Shown here one piece after another: positions 1 through 12,063 of a stretch of 64,000 nucleotides of DNA. The stretch is from Psoroptes ovis. Lineage: Eukaryota > Arthropoda > Arachnida > Sarcoptiformes > Psoroptidae. The translations under genes were made by a program, and so were the position numbers. Each line of letters begins with the position of its first letter. Position 1 is the first letter of the stretch. The stretch is from contig PQWQ01000014.1 of the NCBI GenBank assembly GCA_002943765.1, positions 1,054,001 to 1,118,000 of the forward strand, given 5' to 3'. The notes under the pieces were generated by a model, which was given only the letters and a program-made list of their open reading frames with translations, did not search any database and was not told the origin of the DNA.

Positions 1-104
1 ATCTGAAAATATTGATAATATTGTTAGATGTTTGATGTAAATGGTAAATGTTGCCGATATTTCATTTCATTTTATTTTGATTATTTATCAATGAGATGCC
101 TTTA

Positions 105-110
<6 letters not shown>

Positions 111-136
<26 letters not shown>
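111..136. repeat. (CT)13 microsatellite
   Basis: Thirteen uninterrupted CT units are read directly from the sequence. They lie in non-coding DNA. Confidence 0.95.
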
Positions 137-1205
137 TTGATTCAATTCAATTCAATTCAAACAAGTGTATGAAAATAAAAATGAATGAATTCAAATATTG
201 CAACAGTAGCAGTATAGTGAGTGTATGGTGGCTATGCAAGACTCTTGAATATGGTGTCCACCATCTCATCAATATATTGATGCTTTCGTACCTTTATTAT
301 TTGGATAGTGTTTGTGGTTGGATGGATGGATGGTTGATTGAGAAATTGTTGCAGATTTTTTCTATCAAGTTTTTTGAATTATTGATGTTTGTTGCATGCA
401 ACATTGAATTGAAAATTCAAAGCTAAAAAATGAGAAATGATTGAATTTCAAATGAAGAGAGAAACAAACACGATGAATGTGTTGGTGATGATGATGGCGG
501 TGGTGGTTAGTTGGTTGGTTGGTTAAGGCAGTTAGTCGATTTAAAATGATTACATCAACAACAATATTTGACCAAAAGTAACCACCACCACCACCACGAA
601 ATCAAAAAACCTGTATTTAGATGTAAACCTCTAAAAGAGAAATTGAAGACAACTCTTACTTACTTACTAATGATGATGATTATAAAATATTGAGATACGC
701 CAACAATTTCTAAATTGAAATTACTAAATGATTTTTTTGGCTTGAAAATTGATTTAGTTTTTTTTTTTGATTATCGAAACATATTTTTCAATCAATCTGA
801 TTCATTGAATTTTAGTTTCTATGGTTTTCAAATAATTTTTTCCGGCAAAAATTTTTGATCAAAGATTACTTTTTTTAAATTGAATATCCGGTACATTTGT
901 TCATTAGTTGTATGGAATAATATTGATTTTTTAATTTTTCGTTGACCAATCAACAAGGGTCATGACCAATTAAATCAAATAATTTTTGAAATGAATGTCA
1001 ATCGACTTAAATTTTGACATTTGATTTTATCTTTGAACATGATCATGATCATTAGATCAGATCGTTTGAATCATCAAACATTTTTTCGACCGAAAAAATA
1101 AAAAAAAACAAATAAAAAAGATCAAGGACACATTTTTCAAATATTTAATTGATGATTACAGTATTTGAAATTGATTTTCATGTTTGAAATTTTTTAAATG
1201 AAATA

Positions 1206-1215
1206 TTTATTTATT
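1206..1215 (-). terminator. polyadenylation signal (overlapping AATAAA)
   Basis: On the minus strand this reads AATAAATAAA, two overlapping canonical hexamers, about 45 bases past the stop codon at 1261. It is the likely 3' end signal of the UPF0545-like gene. The motif is common in AT-rich DNA, so position is the main support. Confidence 0.5.
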
Positions 1216-1260
1216 CATAAATACTAAATGGAAAATGAAAATAATAAAACTAACATTACT

Positions 1261-1786
1261 TCATTCATTGGCAATTGGTCGGTTCCAATCTTTGGGTGGT
1301 TCATTGCGATATTCCCAAACATTGTTTTCGGCTGCTTTTGCAAATCTTTTTTCTTTTCTTGTTAATTCACTTTCAATTACACGATTCTATATATGTTTGT
1401 TGAAATGGGAAGATTATATAGTTTTCTATGTTTGTAAACAAAATTATTGTCACATTTTCATTTAATTCTTACCAAATAATTTACATCTTTCGTGTTACGA
1501 AATTGATAACAATTATGGTAATCATCACGCCAATCATCGCAATCATCCATCGTACCAGATATGAAATATTGATGTATTCTTGCTCTTATCGCTGGATTTA
1601 ATCAAAATGATTAGATAATGGCCAATTTAAATAAAATTTTTTAAAAAATATATTACATCGACAATCTTTATATTCTTGTAGATACCAATTACATGGTCTA
1701 ACCATCCATGAGTATTTGCCATATTTACTAATTTCTTCGGCACTTAATTCACATTCAAATCTATCTTCTGGTTTACGATCTTCCAT
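1261..1786 (-). CDS. UPF0545 / C22orf39 (PANTS)-like small protein
   Basis: Three exons, 1657-1786, 1473-1591 and 1261-1386, with GT..AG borders and matching phases (1, then 0), give 124 residues. The protein begins MEDRKPEDRFECEL. It carries the family's pattern: a W-x-x-RPCNWY..EYKDCR segment near residue 30, then IHQYF, a DDC-DDW-x5-NCYQF segment with paired cysteines, and a C-terminal W-EYR..PP-DW motif. I recognise this as the UPF0545 family (human C22orf39, a small twin-CX9C-like protein linked to synapses in vertebrates); its biochemical role is not settled. Four or more conserved Cys and the aromatic PPKDW tail support it. It lies just downstream of NPRL2 on the same strand, with only 134 bp between them. 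Start chosen because ATG 1786 is the first in-frame Met and gives the family's usual length. Confidence 0.8.
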
Positions 1787-1920
1787 TTTAAAGAGATTTG
1801 TTTTTTTTCAAATCAATTTTTGAAAATTTAAAAATTCATGTGTTTTTGAATTTGACTGAAAAATGATGAATTCATACATTGAAAGTAACAATTTTATGCA
1901 AGGTATGAAAATGTTTAAAA

Positions 1921-3523
1921 TTATTTCCAACAAATGACAACGGAAGAGTTTCTTTCCACTTTATCATCAATTTCTTGATGTGTACGATTAAATTCACAAC
2001 AAATTTGATCATATGAATGTTTACCATCAAAATATGTTAAAATATTTTTCGATTGATTATGCTGCTGTTGGTGTTGTTGCTGCTGCTGTGGTGATGATGT
2101 AGATGTTGAACGATGATTTATAATCAATGATTGTGATGGAGATGAAACTCGAACAAATGGATCATGATTCATCATTTCATCATCGCTATGATTATCATCA
2201 TTCAAAAGGATTGGATATTTTTGTATCCTACGTATGATACCTTTCATTATGCCAAATTTCACCAATTTTTGTTCATCGATCCCGTTAACATGCGGATAAA
2301 AACGTTGGCATAAATCTTTGACAGTCATGCCTGGACACATATTGCTATAAAGTTGTAATATTTTTTTCAAAGATGGCTCAATCGGTGAACCATCTTTACG
2401 TACTTCCTTAATACATTCATCACGCAATATTGGATTTTCAAGTAATGAACGTATTTCAGGTGTTGTCACGTAAACATTTGAATATAAAAATATTGGCACT
2501 AACGATACTAAACCATAATATATTAGATTCTGTATGCAAGCTTTCACTAAATTAATATCGACATCAGCTAAAAATGCAATCTTTGACACATGATTCACTC
2601 CATCGATGTAATAATAAATCTATGAAATCGAAATGAAAAAGTTGTGTAATAAAAATCAAAGTTACTCATCCGTTGAAAATAGTCATTACTTGTTGTGTTG
2701 TCAAATCCCATTGACAAATATTTTTAGGATTAAAATGATTTGAATTCAATATTGGTACATGATAATCTTCAACTTGTTGTGGATTTTTTTGCACTTTAGT
2801 CAGCTTCAAATGAATCGTTGTTGATGATGCTTGATTGATATGATATGATCGTTATAATGAAATCATCATTTCGATTATTAAAACTTACAGATTTTAATCG
2901 TACAAAAACCGGATTGATTTAAATCATCTCTGATTGTTGTCAAATAGTTTGCTAATTTAGAATCATTCGATTCTTTTTTCGAAATAAAACCCATTTCATT
3001 TTCAAGATCAATCAAATAGTATGCTAATTTTTGTATAATCGGTTCATACTGAGTGGCACTGGTAAAATGTGTAAAGACAAAACAAAGATTGAATATCAAT
3101 TGATTACGTTGATATTTTGCATCTGTGATGCTAACAGGATAACCGAGAATTTTCATGTTGAACGCTGTTCTATTGATTTGAAAAAAACAAAATCAACGAA
3201 TGAGAATAAATTCAACAGATAATTACATTGTAATTAATTTTCCATATAATTCAGGTTTCGGTATCAGATAAACGCTCAATGAGTCAAACGTTTCTTTGCT
3301 GACATAATTTTCTGGATACTTTGAAAACATTGCATTCCATCGTTGAAATCAAAATGATTAAAGATGAAACATGGAAAATTAATCAATTTTCACTGAAAAA
3401 TAATTAAAAATAAATGAATACCTGATGCTTAAGAACAGGACCACGATGTACATCGAATTCACAAAATATAATAGCATCAATACCTTTGGAATTTTTACTG
3501 AACAATGAATGATTTGATCTCAT
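1921..3523 (-). CDS. Nprl2: NPRL2, GATOR1 complex subunit (nitrogen permease regulator 2-like)
   Basis: Five exons (3422-3523, 3227-3318, 2889-3169, 2690-2829, 1921-2619) join in frame to 437 residues. NPRL2 pairs with NPRL3 and DEPDC5 in GATOR1, the GTPase-activating complex for RagA/B that switches TORC1 off at the lysosome when amino acids are short. Family signatures: IFCEFDVHRGP near residue 20; the KPELYGKLIT segment; QWDLTTQQ closing exon 4; then YYYIDGVNHVSKIA and QNLIYYGLVSLV (winged-helix region); LIRRIQKYP; and the C-terminal HSYDQICCEFN..DDKVE..VVICWK, nearly invariant in NPRL2. Length is close to the usual ~380 plus an insertion. The insertion (residues ~350-395) is an acidic, Ser/Gln-rich spacer with a polyQ run between RRIQKYP and the CHSYDEICC-like tail; this is unusual for the family. 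It shares a 243-bp intergenic promoter with ADA3. Confidence 0.95.
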
Positions 3524-3766
3524 GGTTTTCGTTTTTTAATAATAAACAATTAATTAATCTTAAGATTTTGAAAAAATGATACAATATCAAAAACAGAAAA
3601 AACATAAAACAGCTGCTTACAGTCAAAATTTTTCGATACAATCGATTTCTTTAGTGTTCTGTTCAAATTTTTTTTTGCATATTGAACAGATGTTTTTGTT
3701 TTTTTGAATAAATCTTATCGGTTTATTCAATCTTTTTATGATAATTAAAAAAAATAAAAAATAAAG
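3524..3766. promoter_or_regulatory. shared divergent promoter NPRL2 / ADA3
   Basis: Only 243 bp separate the start codons of two divergent housekeeping-type genes, so both promoters and both 5' UTRs must lie here. An E-box-like CAGCTG (about 3610) and a small inverted repeat around ATCGAT (3636-3650, ATCGATTGTATCGA on the minus strand, loosely DRE-like) are visible. I see no convincing TATA box at a fixed distance from either start. Function is inferred from spacing only. Confidence 0.6.
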
Positions 3767-5999
3767 ATGAACATCGACAATAATGATACACAAAATCACG
3801 ATAAAAAACAAACATCAGTCTCATCAGACTCGTTTCAAAAATTACATTCAAAACAAGAAAATGGATGCAAAACAAAAGAAAGCCAATCAAATGAATTCAA
3901 CTCGAAAGATGAAATAAAATATGAATTTGATACAATTTTTGATAAAAAAGATTTCGGTTCATTAGGAATACCGAATTATATAATTGAATATGATTCACTG
4001 AATTTAGCTTTAAGATGTCCATCCTATTATAAATGTAAGTTAACCAAAAATCGACATTAATTGGCTTAAATTTGGTTTTTTCTTTGATTAGTCACAACGA
4101 ATGATCAATTGGAAATCGGTCTCAACGATCTCGATCAATTGCAGCTAGAAATGGAAATATTATTATTGGATACAATGAAACGATTACGATTACTTAAAAA
4201 TGAATTAAATCCAAGTGAAATTAAAATGTTGAAAAATGTAAATATTTCAATTTAAAATTCTTTCTAAATTAACCTTATTCAATTATCATTAGAATATCAA
4301 TGAATCTTCACTGATATCACCATCATTATCGACTTCGGAAAAAGCATTCAAAGAAAAAACTTTTGAAAAATATTTTGATCATATTTCTTTCAAGAATTAT
4401 GTCAATTGTTCTGTAAGTCAATCATTAAGTTTTCTGAAAAAATATTCCAATCAAATTTCTGTCAATTCATTTTTAAAGCAGTTGCCACCTAATTTCGATA
4501 AATTCGAGAGCTTCATTCGAACATCATATCCACAATTGAATGATCTGGATAAACCGAATCAATTTTGGTCATTTGTACATCTTTTTCATGATATACCGTT
4601 GAGTGATGAGGATATGAAGGTAGGATGTTCTGATAATTTATTTTCACCTAAACATTCATAAATTCATTTCTCATCATAGAAATGTGCAGAATTTTATGAT
4701 GCATGCCAAATGTTGGATGATGATTTATGCGATATGAATATTCTGATTGATGATAATGAAAATAATACAAGTAATGAAGATGACAAACAAAGTATTGATA
4801 ATGATAAATTGGAGAAAAATATCGAAACTTTCCTTAATCGACAATTATCGAATAAACAAGAATCTGCACAACAATCGATAGGACCATTAACACAAAAACT
4901 ATTGAAAAGTTTCATTGAAATTAATGATGATGGCTTGCCTGATTCAAATGTTTCAATCAAAGATGAGAATAGTCGTAAAAAAGAAGAAATTCTTGATAGT
5001 GATAATTTAGGGAAAAAATTGGAAAAATTTATTGATGAACAAATGTCGGAGACAAACGAAAAATCTTCAGATCAATATGTATCATTGACTAAAAATATTT
5101 TAAACAATTTTATCGAAATCGATGATATGGATGAGGGTGATGAACATGAATTAGATAATAGTGAAAATGATGATGTCGATGCTGAATGTGATGCTGAAGA
5201 AGAATCAGATGATAATGAAAATGAAGATGTTGAAGTTGAATGCACAAATGTTGACAATAATGATGGACAAGATGTTACTAGTCAAAATGTAGAGGATGGT
5301 AAAGAGAAAAAAATCATCGATAATGTCGAGAGTAACGATGATAAACATAAACTCGACAGTAAGGCTATAGATGATGATAAAGGTGCATCTGATGATGCTA
5401 AAAATGACGATAATCATTCATTGTTGCATTTCAAAAATGCTTATGATGAAACTATGAGAAAAATTTATGAAATATTGAAAAATATTAAAAACAAAAAAGA
5501 TGATGAAAAATCAGATGAATTAAATGACAGTAAAAAATCAACAGATGATTTCGATGTTGGTGAAAATATTGAAGAAATTCGTATGATGAACGAAAAAATG
5601 AAACAAATTGATGAAAAAAATCAAATACAATTCAATCCACATGAATTTGAACGATCATTACGAAAAATTCTAATACAACTTGACATTTTAAAACCTAAAC
5701 ACCATCAACAACAACAACTTAAAACAAAATACAATCAAACAATATCATTATTGAAACAAAAAAGTTTGTTGTCACAATTGAAAAATAATTACAAACACTC
5801 GTTGAATGATTATATTACACAAAAAATTGATGAAGAATTATATTCAACATTTTTGAAACTATTCAAAACATTTAAATCGATACAAATGGAAAAATTATCC
5901 AAACAACAAATACAAATGAATAATTATTATCGTTTCGATAGATTATGGCAACAACGTTTACAATTGGTAAAATTTTTAAATTTATTAAATCGTAATTGA
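3767..5999 (+). CDS. Tada3: ADA3/TADA3 transcriptional adaptor (SAGA/ATAC HAT module)
   Basis: Five exons (3767-4034, 4092-4237, 4293-4412, 4482-4619, 4680-5999) join in frame to 663 residues. Ada3 bridges Ada2 and the Gcn5 acetyltransferase in SAGA and ATAC and acts in the nucleus. Recognisable pieces, in order: the LNDLDQLQLEMEILL / MKRLRLLKNE coiled segment (residues ~100-127), which matches the N-terminal EELDTLQLELE..RRLRVLE block of animal TADA3; PNQFWSFV (~204-211; family NRFWASV); GPLTQKLLKSFIE (family GPLTQRLLQALVEE); and a C-terminal Ada3 domain (~550-660) with ERSLRKILIQLDIL and a closing helix rich in W, R and L. It is longer than the human protein (432 aa) because of an acidic, Asp/Asn/Glu-rich middle and an internal duplication (residues 264-309 and 330-375). 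Divergent from NPRL2; convergent with legless. Confidence 0.85.
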
Positions 6000-6599
6000 T
6001 TGATTTACTGATGATAATGTTTATATCAGTCAGCAATTTTTTTTTTCTGAAAATATTTTTTTTATTGTTGAAATAATTAATAATGATAATAATATTATAT
6101 GAAAGGACATCAAAAGAAATAACAATATTTGATATAATAATTAAGAAGAAGAAAAAAAATTCATTGTAATGAGCATGATGAGCATAAAATTATGACCATG
6201 AGTGAGTCTTCTTTATGTCTTAAAAATTTAGAAAAATTCAATTTCTCATTATTCATGAATGTTTTGAATTATTATAATAATTGTAAATATTTGCGGAGAT
6301 CATCTTAAACTTTATCTTTGTTGTTGTATTGTGATTGAAAACAAAGTTTCAATCACAATACAATTTGATTTGATGAATTTTTCAAATTTTTGATTGGTTG
6401 GTTTTTTTTGTACAAATTTTGCCATTTTTTTGTAATTATCATCTTCATTGATCTGTTGTTCAGTTATTGTATGATAATAAAATTTGTATATTTACATGTA
6501 GTTATTTGTCTTTTCATCATATCATGCAAACAATAAGCAATGATTTTTGTGAAAAAAAAATACAATATCATACACCATTGACATGAGAATATCTGTTTT
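6000..6599. other. convergent 3' UTR region of ADA3 and legless
   Basis: This 600-bp gap lies between two convergent stop codons and must hold both 3' UTRs. It is AT-rich, with poly-T runs and no coding sign. Its one notable structure is the perfect hairpin at 6324-6363, listed separately. Confidence 0.7.
6324..6363. repeat. perfect 17-bp inverted repeat, 6-base loop
   Basis: TTGTATTGTGATTGAAA (6324-6340) is followed by the loop ACAAAG and by its exact reverse complement (6347-6363). The mixed-sequence stem is longer than expected by chance. It sits midway between the convergent ADA3 and legless stop codons, so it would be in the 3' UTR of one or both transcripts if they run that far. Confidence 0.95.
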
Positions 6600-9500
6600 C
6601 TAAAAATTCGAAGACATTCTTGGATTATTCGTAGCCGAATTACGTGTATTAGTGGCATAAAGCTGTTGTTGAAAATTATGATATTGTTGTGCATATGCTG
6701 AATCATTATCAAATTTATCGAATGAATCTGGATGCAATACAGGTCCATTGCTTCCTGCTGGTTTTGGTCCTGGTGCTGATCCGATTGGACTAGTTACTGG
6801 CGGTAATGGTGGGCCAGATAAAGGTCCATTTGGTCCGAAATTATTACTATTTGGAGTTGGCGGTGGCATACGATTAGGACCGTTTGTGATTTGATGATTT
6901 GGTCCCGATCCTGATGGTCGATTGAACATCATATCATTACAAACGTTACTAGCTGGTGGCAATCCAGGACCAGGTGGCCCGCTCGTATTCATATTTTGTG
7001 GTCGCATCATTGATGGGCCACCAGCACCACCACGTGGTCCGCCGAAACGATTCGGTGGCATTGAGCCGGTACTATTCGAGGAATAATAAGTACTTGACGG
7101 TGGACCCGATGATTTATTACCGCCCATATTCAGCGACTGTTGCAGAAAATCTAAATTTGGCGTACGATTTGGCGGTGTCGTTGTTGGGCCTTGTGGTCTC
7201 GAAGGTAAATATTGTATAGTGTTAGGTGCGTCTGGTTTAACTTGAATATTAGGAGAATTATAACGTTGACCATGATTATTCGATGGATTTATGGGTCGAA
7301 TGACGTTGGATGATGGCGGCATTCGCGGCCCTCCAAAACTTCCTTGTGATCCAGGACCACTTGGCTGCATCATTGGAGGTATAGGACTAGGACCGTTTGA
7401 TGAATTTTGATCGACCATGGGTGGCTGTGATGGCGGCGTATTCATAGGCATTGGAGAAAACGAACCACTTCCTGAATGCATGCCAGGACCAGTGAATGGT
7501 GGATCACTGCTAGCAGGCATTATATTCGAAGCCATAGATGGATTGGGAGATTGCGAAAAGTTATTTGGTGGATAATTCATTGGAGGCATATTTGACGATT
7601 GATTTATATGCGGTGGTGGCCCACAATAATTACTAGAATCGTTTATATCACTACATGGTGGCATTTGATTCATTCCAGGACCAGGTCCAAATGATGAATC
7701 ATAATTGCCTGCCGACATCCTTCCACTATTTTTTTGATTTGGACCCATCATCTGATTATTAGGCGACATAATTTCTGATGGTCCTGATTTTGGATTAGGG
7801 CCCATCATTTCAAAAGGTGGAGCCATTTTCTGCAAACTTTGTAGCGAATTGATGGGGTTATCGATCACAGACGGATCATTAAAGCCTGGACCTTGAGGAG
7901 GTGGTCCATTACCATTCTGGAAAGGGCCACTCATACCATCGTTAATAGGCGGAATGGAATTGACAAAATTTATATCGCACATTGAATTCGATGATTGCGG
8001 AAATGATGACATATCAGGCCCATTGTTAATGCCTGACATTCTAGATGATTTCATATCACAATTGGAGAAGCGAATAGAATTTGGATCATTTTGATTGAAT
8101 GATGTAGGTGTAACTGAACCACCAGCTTGAGTGCCACACATTCCATGTGGTGGTAACGGTGCTCTATTGTAATTTTCCATCATAGGTCCATTATTAAATC
8201 TCATATTATCTTGATATCTGGAGTCAAAATTACATGGCGCAGAAGAAAATCTAGGATTATTATTCATTGGTACATTATTTGGTTGCTGATTCGGAGGACA
8301 AGCAAAATCGTTGCCAAATATATCATTATTCAATTCATTACCGCCAATCATCATATCATTCGCTTCTTGAAAATGAGCATTAGGTTGTTTTTGTATAGTT
8401 AACTCTTGACTATCAAATGCATTAATATAATCGATTTGTTGTGGGGATGGAACTGGCATTAATGAATGCTCAGATTTTGCACCAAACATTAGATCATTAT
8501 CTATAGATTGCTGTGGCTGAGGCTGCGATTGTTGTTGTTGTTGTTGCTGTTTGTTCTTCTTACTATTACCAGGTGATGAATTAGACCGAGAATTTGATTT
8601 TGGTGAATTTATCAAAGTAGGTCCCGCTGTACCATCTAAAACGACAGGAGTCGAAGGGCCTGAACGTACTGATCCAGGCGTGTAACTTCCCTGCCTACCC
8701 GAATCACATGTCATTCTTGGAGATGGTAAGGACATCGTGGCAGGAGATCCTGGATGTGGACTTGACATTGATCTATGCAACGTTGGATTATATGGAGGTG
8801 GTGGTACACGATTGTTTGGACTTTGATTGATACAAGATTGATTCGGACTGTTGATTGGGCCTTGTTGTGATATGGGTGACATATGACTGGAGTTTTGCTG
8901 CTGCTGTTGAGATCCTTTTCTGCGACTATTTGTCGTTGATGTGGGAGCTGATGAGAATGGCTTAGTTTCATCAATTATTGGCGGAAAATTTGGCCCTGGA
9001 CCTGATTTGAGCCAAGGATCATTACTATTACTATTCATCATCGAATTAGGACAGAAATTTGAATTGAAGTTCATTTCGGACGGATTCATATTGGATGGTG
9101 GTGGCGGATGACCATGTTGATTCATTGGATGAGGGTCAATATTCTCGGTTTTGAAAGACATTTGAGGATCCGAATGTTGATTATGATGATGATGAGAATG
9201 ATGCATTGATGGATACATCATCGATTGATTAGAATTCCCTGAAGTCATCATCGGATCCATTAATGGTGGCCCAAAATGATCTGGACTCGATTGTGAATTT
9301 TGAGGAGGCTGTTGAGGCGGTGGTCCTAAACGATTGTTACTTGTGTTTTGTTCTTGTTGTAATAATTTCTGTTGTAAATCAGCTAATATGGCTAATTTGT
9401 TTTCACGATGCTGCTTTTGCTGCGGCGTGAGATTATCATCTTCATTACAACCTACGATACACGATAAAATATTTTAAAAATTTTTGAAGAAACAAAATTT

Positions 9501-12063
9501 AAATTTACATACCCATCGGATACCCCTGAGAACTAAAATTGCTACCACTATTGCTACTATTGTTACTGGTGTATTGTTGAGGCGGCGGAGGTACACATTG
9601 TGGTCGCATTGGCGGTGTATTCATGGGATTGACGCCACAACCCATCTTGATATCATTAGGAAATGATGAAGTGACATTGCCATGATGATGCGAATGATGA
9701 TGACTGTTAGGAGGTGGTGGGCCTGATGGCGGCCAATTAGGATTCCATTGGCCAGGTCCTGGCGAACCAGCATTTCCGTTACCACCACCTGGACCAGGTC
9801 CTGGCGGTGGATTATGATTGTATGGTGAAAAACAAGGAGGATTCGTTGAATTACTGAAATTTCCTCTCATCATGGCAGGCATTCCATTCGTCGATGCATT
9901 AGGACCACGTATTCTGGGCTGACGTATGTTGCCTGCCAACCATGCGTTGTTTGGCTGACGATTTAAATTTTGCAATTTTATTGAATTTTTCTCCATAAAT
10001 TTTTTCGTGATAGGAGAATTCATGTGGAAGTGAATGATAGATGGAGAGCGTCCCTGATCGACAGCTTCAGCAGCACTGTTGGCCATTTTGGTATCGAAAA
10101 CAAAAACTTGATTTTGCTGTTGAATGAATTGACCACCGCCACTGCCTCCACTAGAGCCATTTCCGCCCATGTTACTCATTCCACCCTCCATTGGTGGCGT
10201 TTTTATATTAGGTGCATGCGGTGGCGGTCCAGCATTAGGAAGCATATTAGGATTCATGTTGCACATGTTTTTATTTGGTCCACCAACATTCATCATATTT
10301 GAGGGCGGCATATTCATTGGTGGGGGACCACTCATCATTGATGGATGACAATTGGATGGCATTCGAGAAGGTGGTTGAGGACAAGAATTTGGCATTGATA
10401 CATGTGATTGTGGTCCACAACCATCTGAAATATTTTTAATAAAATTTTTCAATAATTGAGTCTTAATGAGACAAAGTTGGCAAAACTTACCAGGTAAATT
10501 TGGATTAAATTCATTTGGAAATTGTGACATGAATTTAGGTCCACAATCCACATCAAATGGTGAAATGTTTCCATTGACCATTCCAGATGAAGGTGGTGGC
10601 GCAGAGGCAGAAGAAGGCATACCATTTGGCATACTACTTCCTGGTCCACAAGGCATTTGATTATTATTCATCATTGGATTATGCGGTGGTGTCAGCGATG
10701 AGAAAGGATTCATTTGATTTTTACTATCACCACCCATCATCATGCCTGACATATTGTTGTTACCGCTAGGACCAGTATTCATTCCACCCATACAACTATT
10801 ATTCGAATTCATTGACATTTGTGATTGATGCATAAGCGGTGGCTGTTGTTGATTAATTGAAAAATTACCCATGCTCATCCCTCCATTATTGTTGTTGGGC
10901 ATCAAATTATTAGAACCATTAAGGTTATTGTTTCGATTATTGCAATATTTTTTGTTTGAATTATTATTATTATTACCATTGGTGCCGGTACAATTATTGA
11001 TTGCCTTGTTTTTATTGTTACCATTCATATTGTTGCAGATTTGATTATCCACAATAGTGGATGATGCCTGTTGATGAACACTCAATGGCGATGATGATAA
11101 TAAATTCATTTGTGTGGTTGGTGTCGAAGTCGTTGATGTATTGGCACTGTTTGTTTGGTTTGGTTGTTGTGATTGGTTATTGGCGAACGGTGATTGATTT
11201 GATGAAACTGGTGTATAGTCACCCGTTGGCGTTAATCGATTGAACGACGGTGAACCGACCGATGGCGGACAACCTCCACTTTGTATCATTGATGCGGGTG
11301 TACTTGGTGCACTATTGGTATTATTAGTATTGTTTGTAAATGATACAGATGATGGTGTGGATACATTTGTTGGTCGTTGTAGACCATTGTTTGTCGTTAT
11401 TGATGATGTAGATGTTGATGATGGATCAGATTGACTATTGATAGATGCTTGTAAACTATCCAGAGGCGTATGTGGTGCACTACATGATGATGATACTGAT
11501 GAAGGTCCTTGTTGACCTACACCACCACCACTACTCGCAGAATTTGACATTGTCATCGATGGTATCAGCTGATTGTTCGACAATAGACAATCTTGTGATG
11601 ATGAAGATGATGATGGTGTTAATGGAGTCGATGGTTGACCAACAACATTATTATTATTATTATTATTATTATTTCCACCTGAACATTGTGTTAAAGGTGG
11701 AAGAGGTGGTGGTGGCGGTTGCAACGACGTAGGCGTTGTATTTCCCGCCGAATTATTACTGTTATTGTTGCTAGTGTTACCACCATTTGATGATTGAAGA
11801 CAATTCTGACCAATGCCAGAATTATTATTATTGTTATTATTTGATAATTGTTGTTGACCACTATTATTGGCTGATGATGATGATGATGATGTAGCTGCAG
11901 AAGCGACCATCGATGATGATGGTGCTGATGATGTCGTTGTCGTCGTTGTAATTGTTGTCGATGATGATGACGCTGATGATGATGAAACGATAGTTAATGT
12001 CGAAGAAGTTGTAGTCGGTGTTGAAATCGTTGATGTTGGTGATTGTTTATCAAGAATGTTCAT
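6600..12063 (-). CDS. lgs: legless / BCL9, beta-catenin co-activator
   Basis: Three exons (10491-12063, 9513-10424, 6600-9451) join in frame to 1778 residues. BCL9/Legless links beta-catenin to Pygopus in the nuclear Wnt enhanceosome. HD1, the Pygopus-PHD binding segment, is at about residues 627-670: QVFVFDTKMANSAAEAV then IIHFH, matching the family's VYVFSTEMANKAAEAV. HD2, the beta-catenin binding helix, starts the third exon (~829-862): LTPQQKQHRENKLAILADLQ, with the expected L-x2-L pattern. The rest is low complexity: Ser/Thr/Asn-rich in exon 1; Pro/Gly/Met/Asn-rich later, as in other BCL9 proteins. Start: ATG 12063 follows AAAATCAAA and an upstream stop. The 66-bp first intron is a multiple of three with no stop. 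Long open frames on the opposite strand are composition artefacts. Confidence 0.92.

Larger units (their letters stand above)
1..1260. other. non-coding left edge, AT-rich
   Basis: No gene is supported here. The stretch holds a CT microsatellite, short ACC and TGG/TTGG runs, many homopolymers and AT-rich spacer. The one longer open frame (28-426) runs through the CT microsatellite, has no recognisable domain and looks like chance. The last part, below 1260, is the likely 3' UTR of the minus-strand gene that ends at 1261. Confidence 0.6.
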
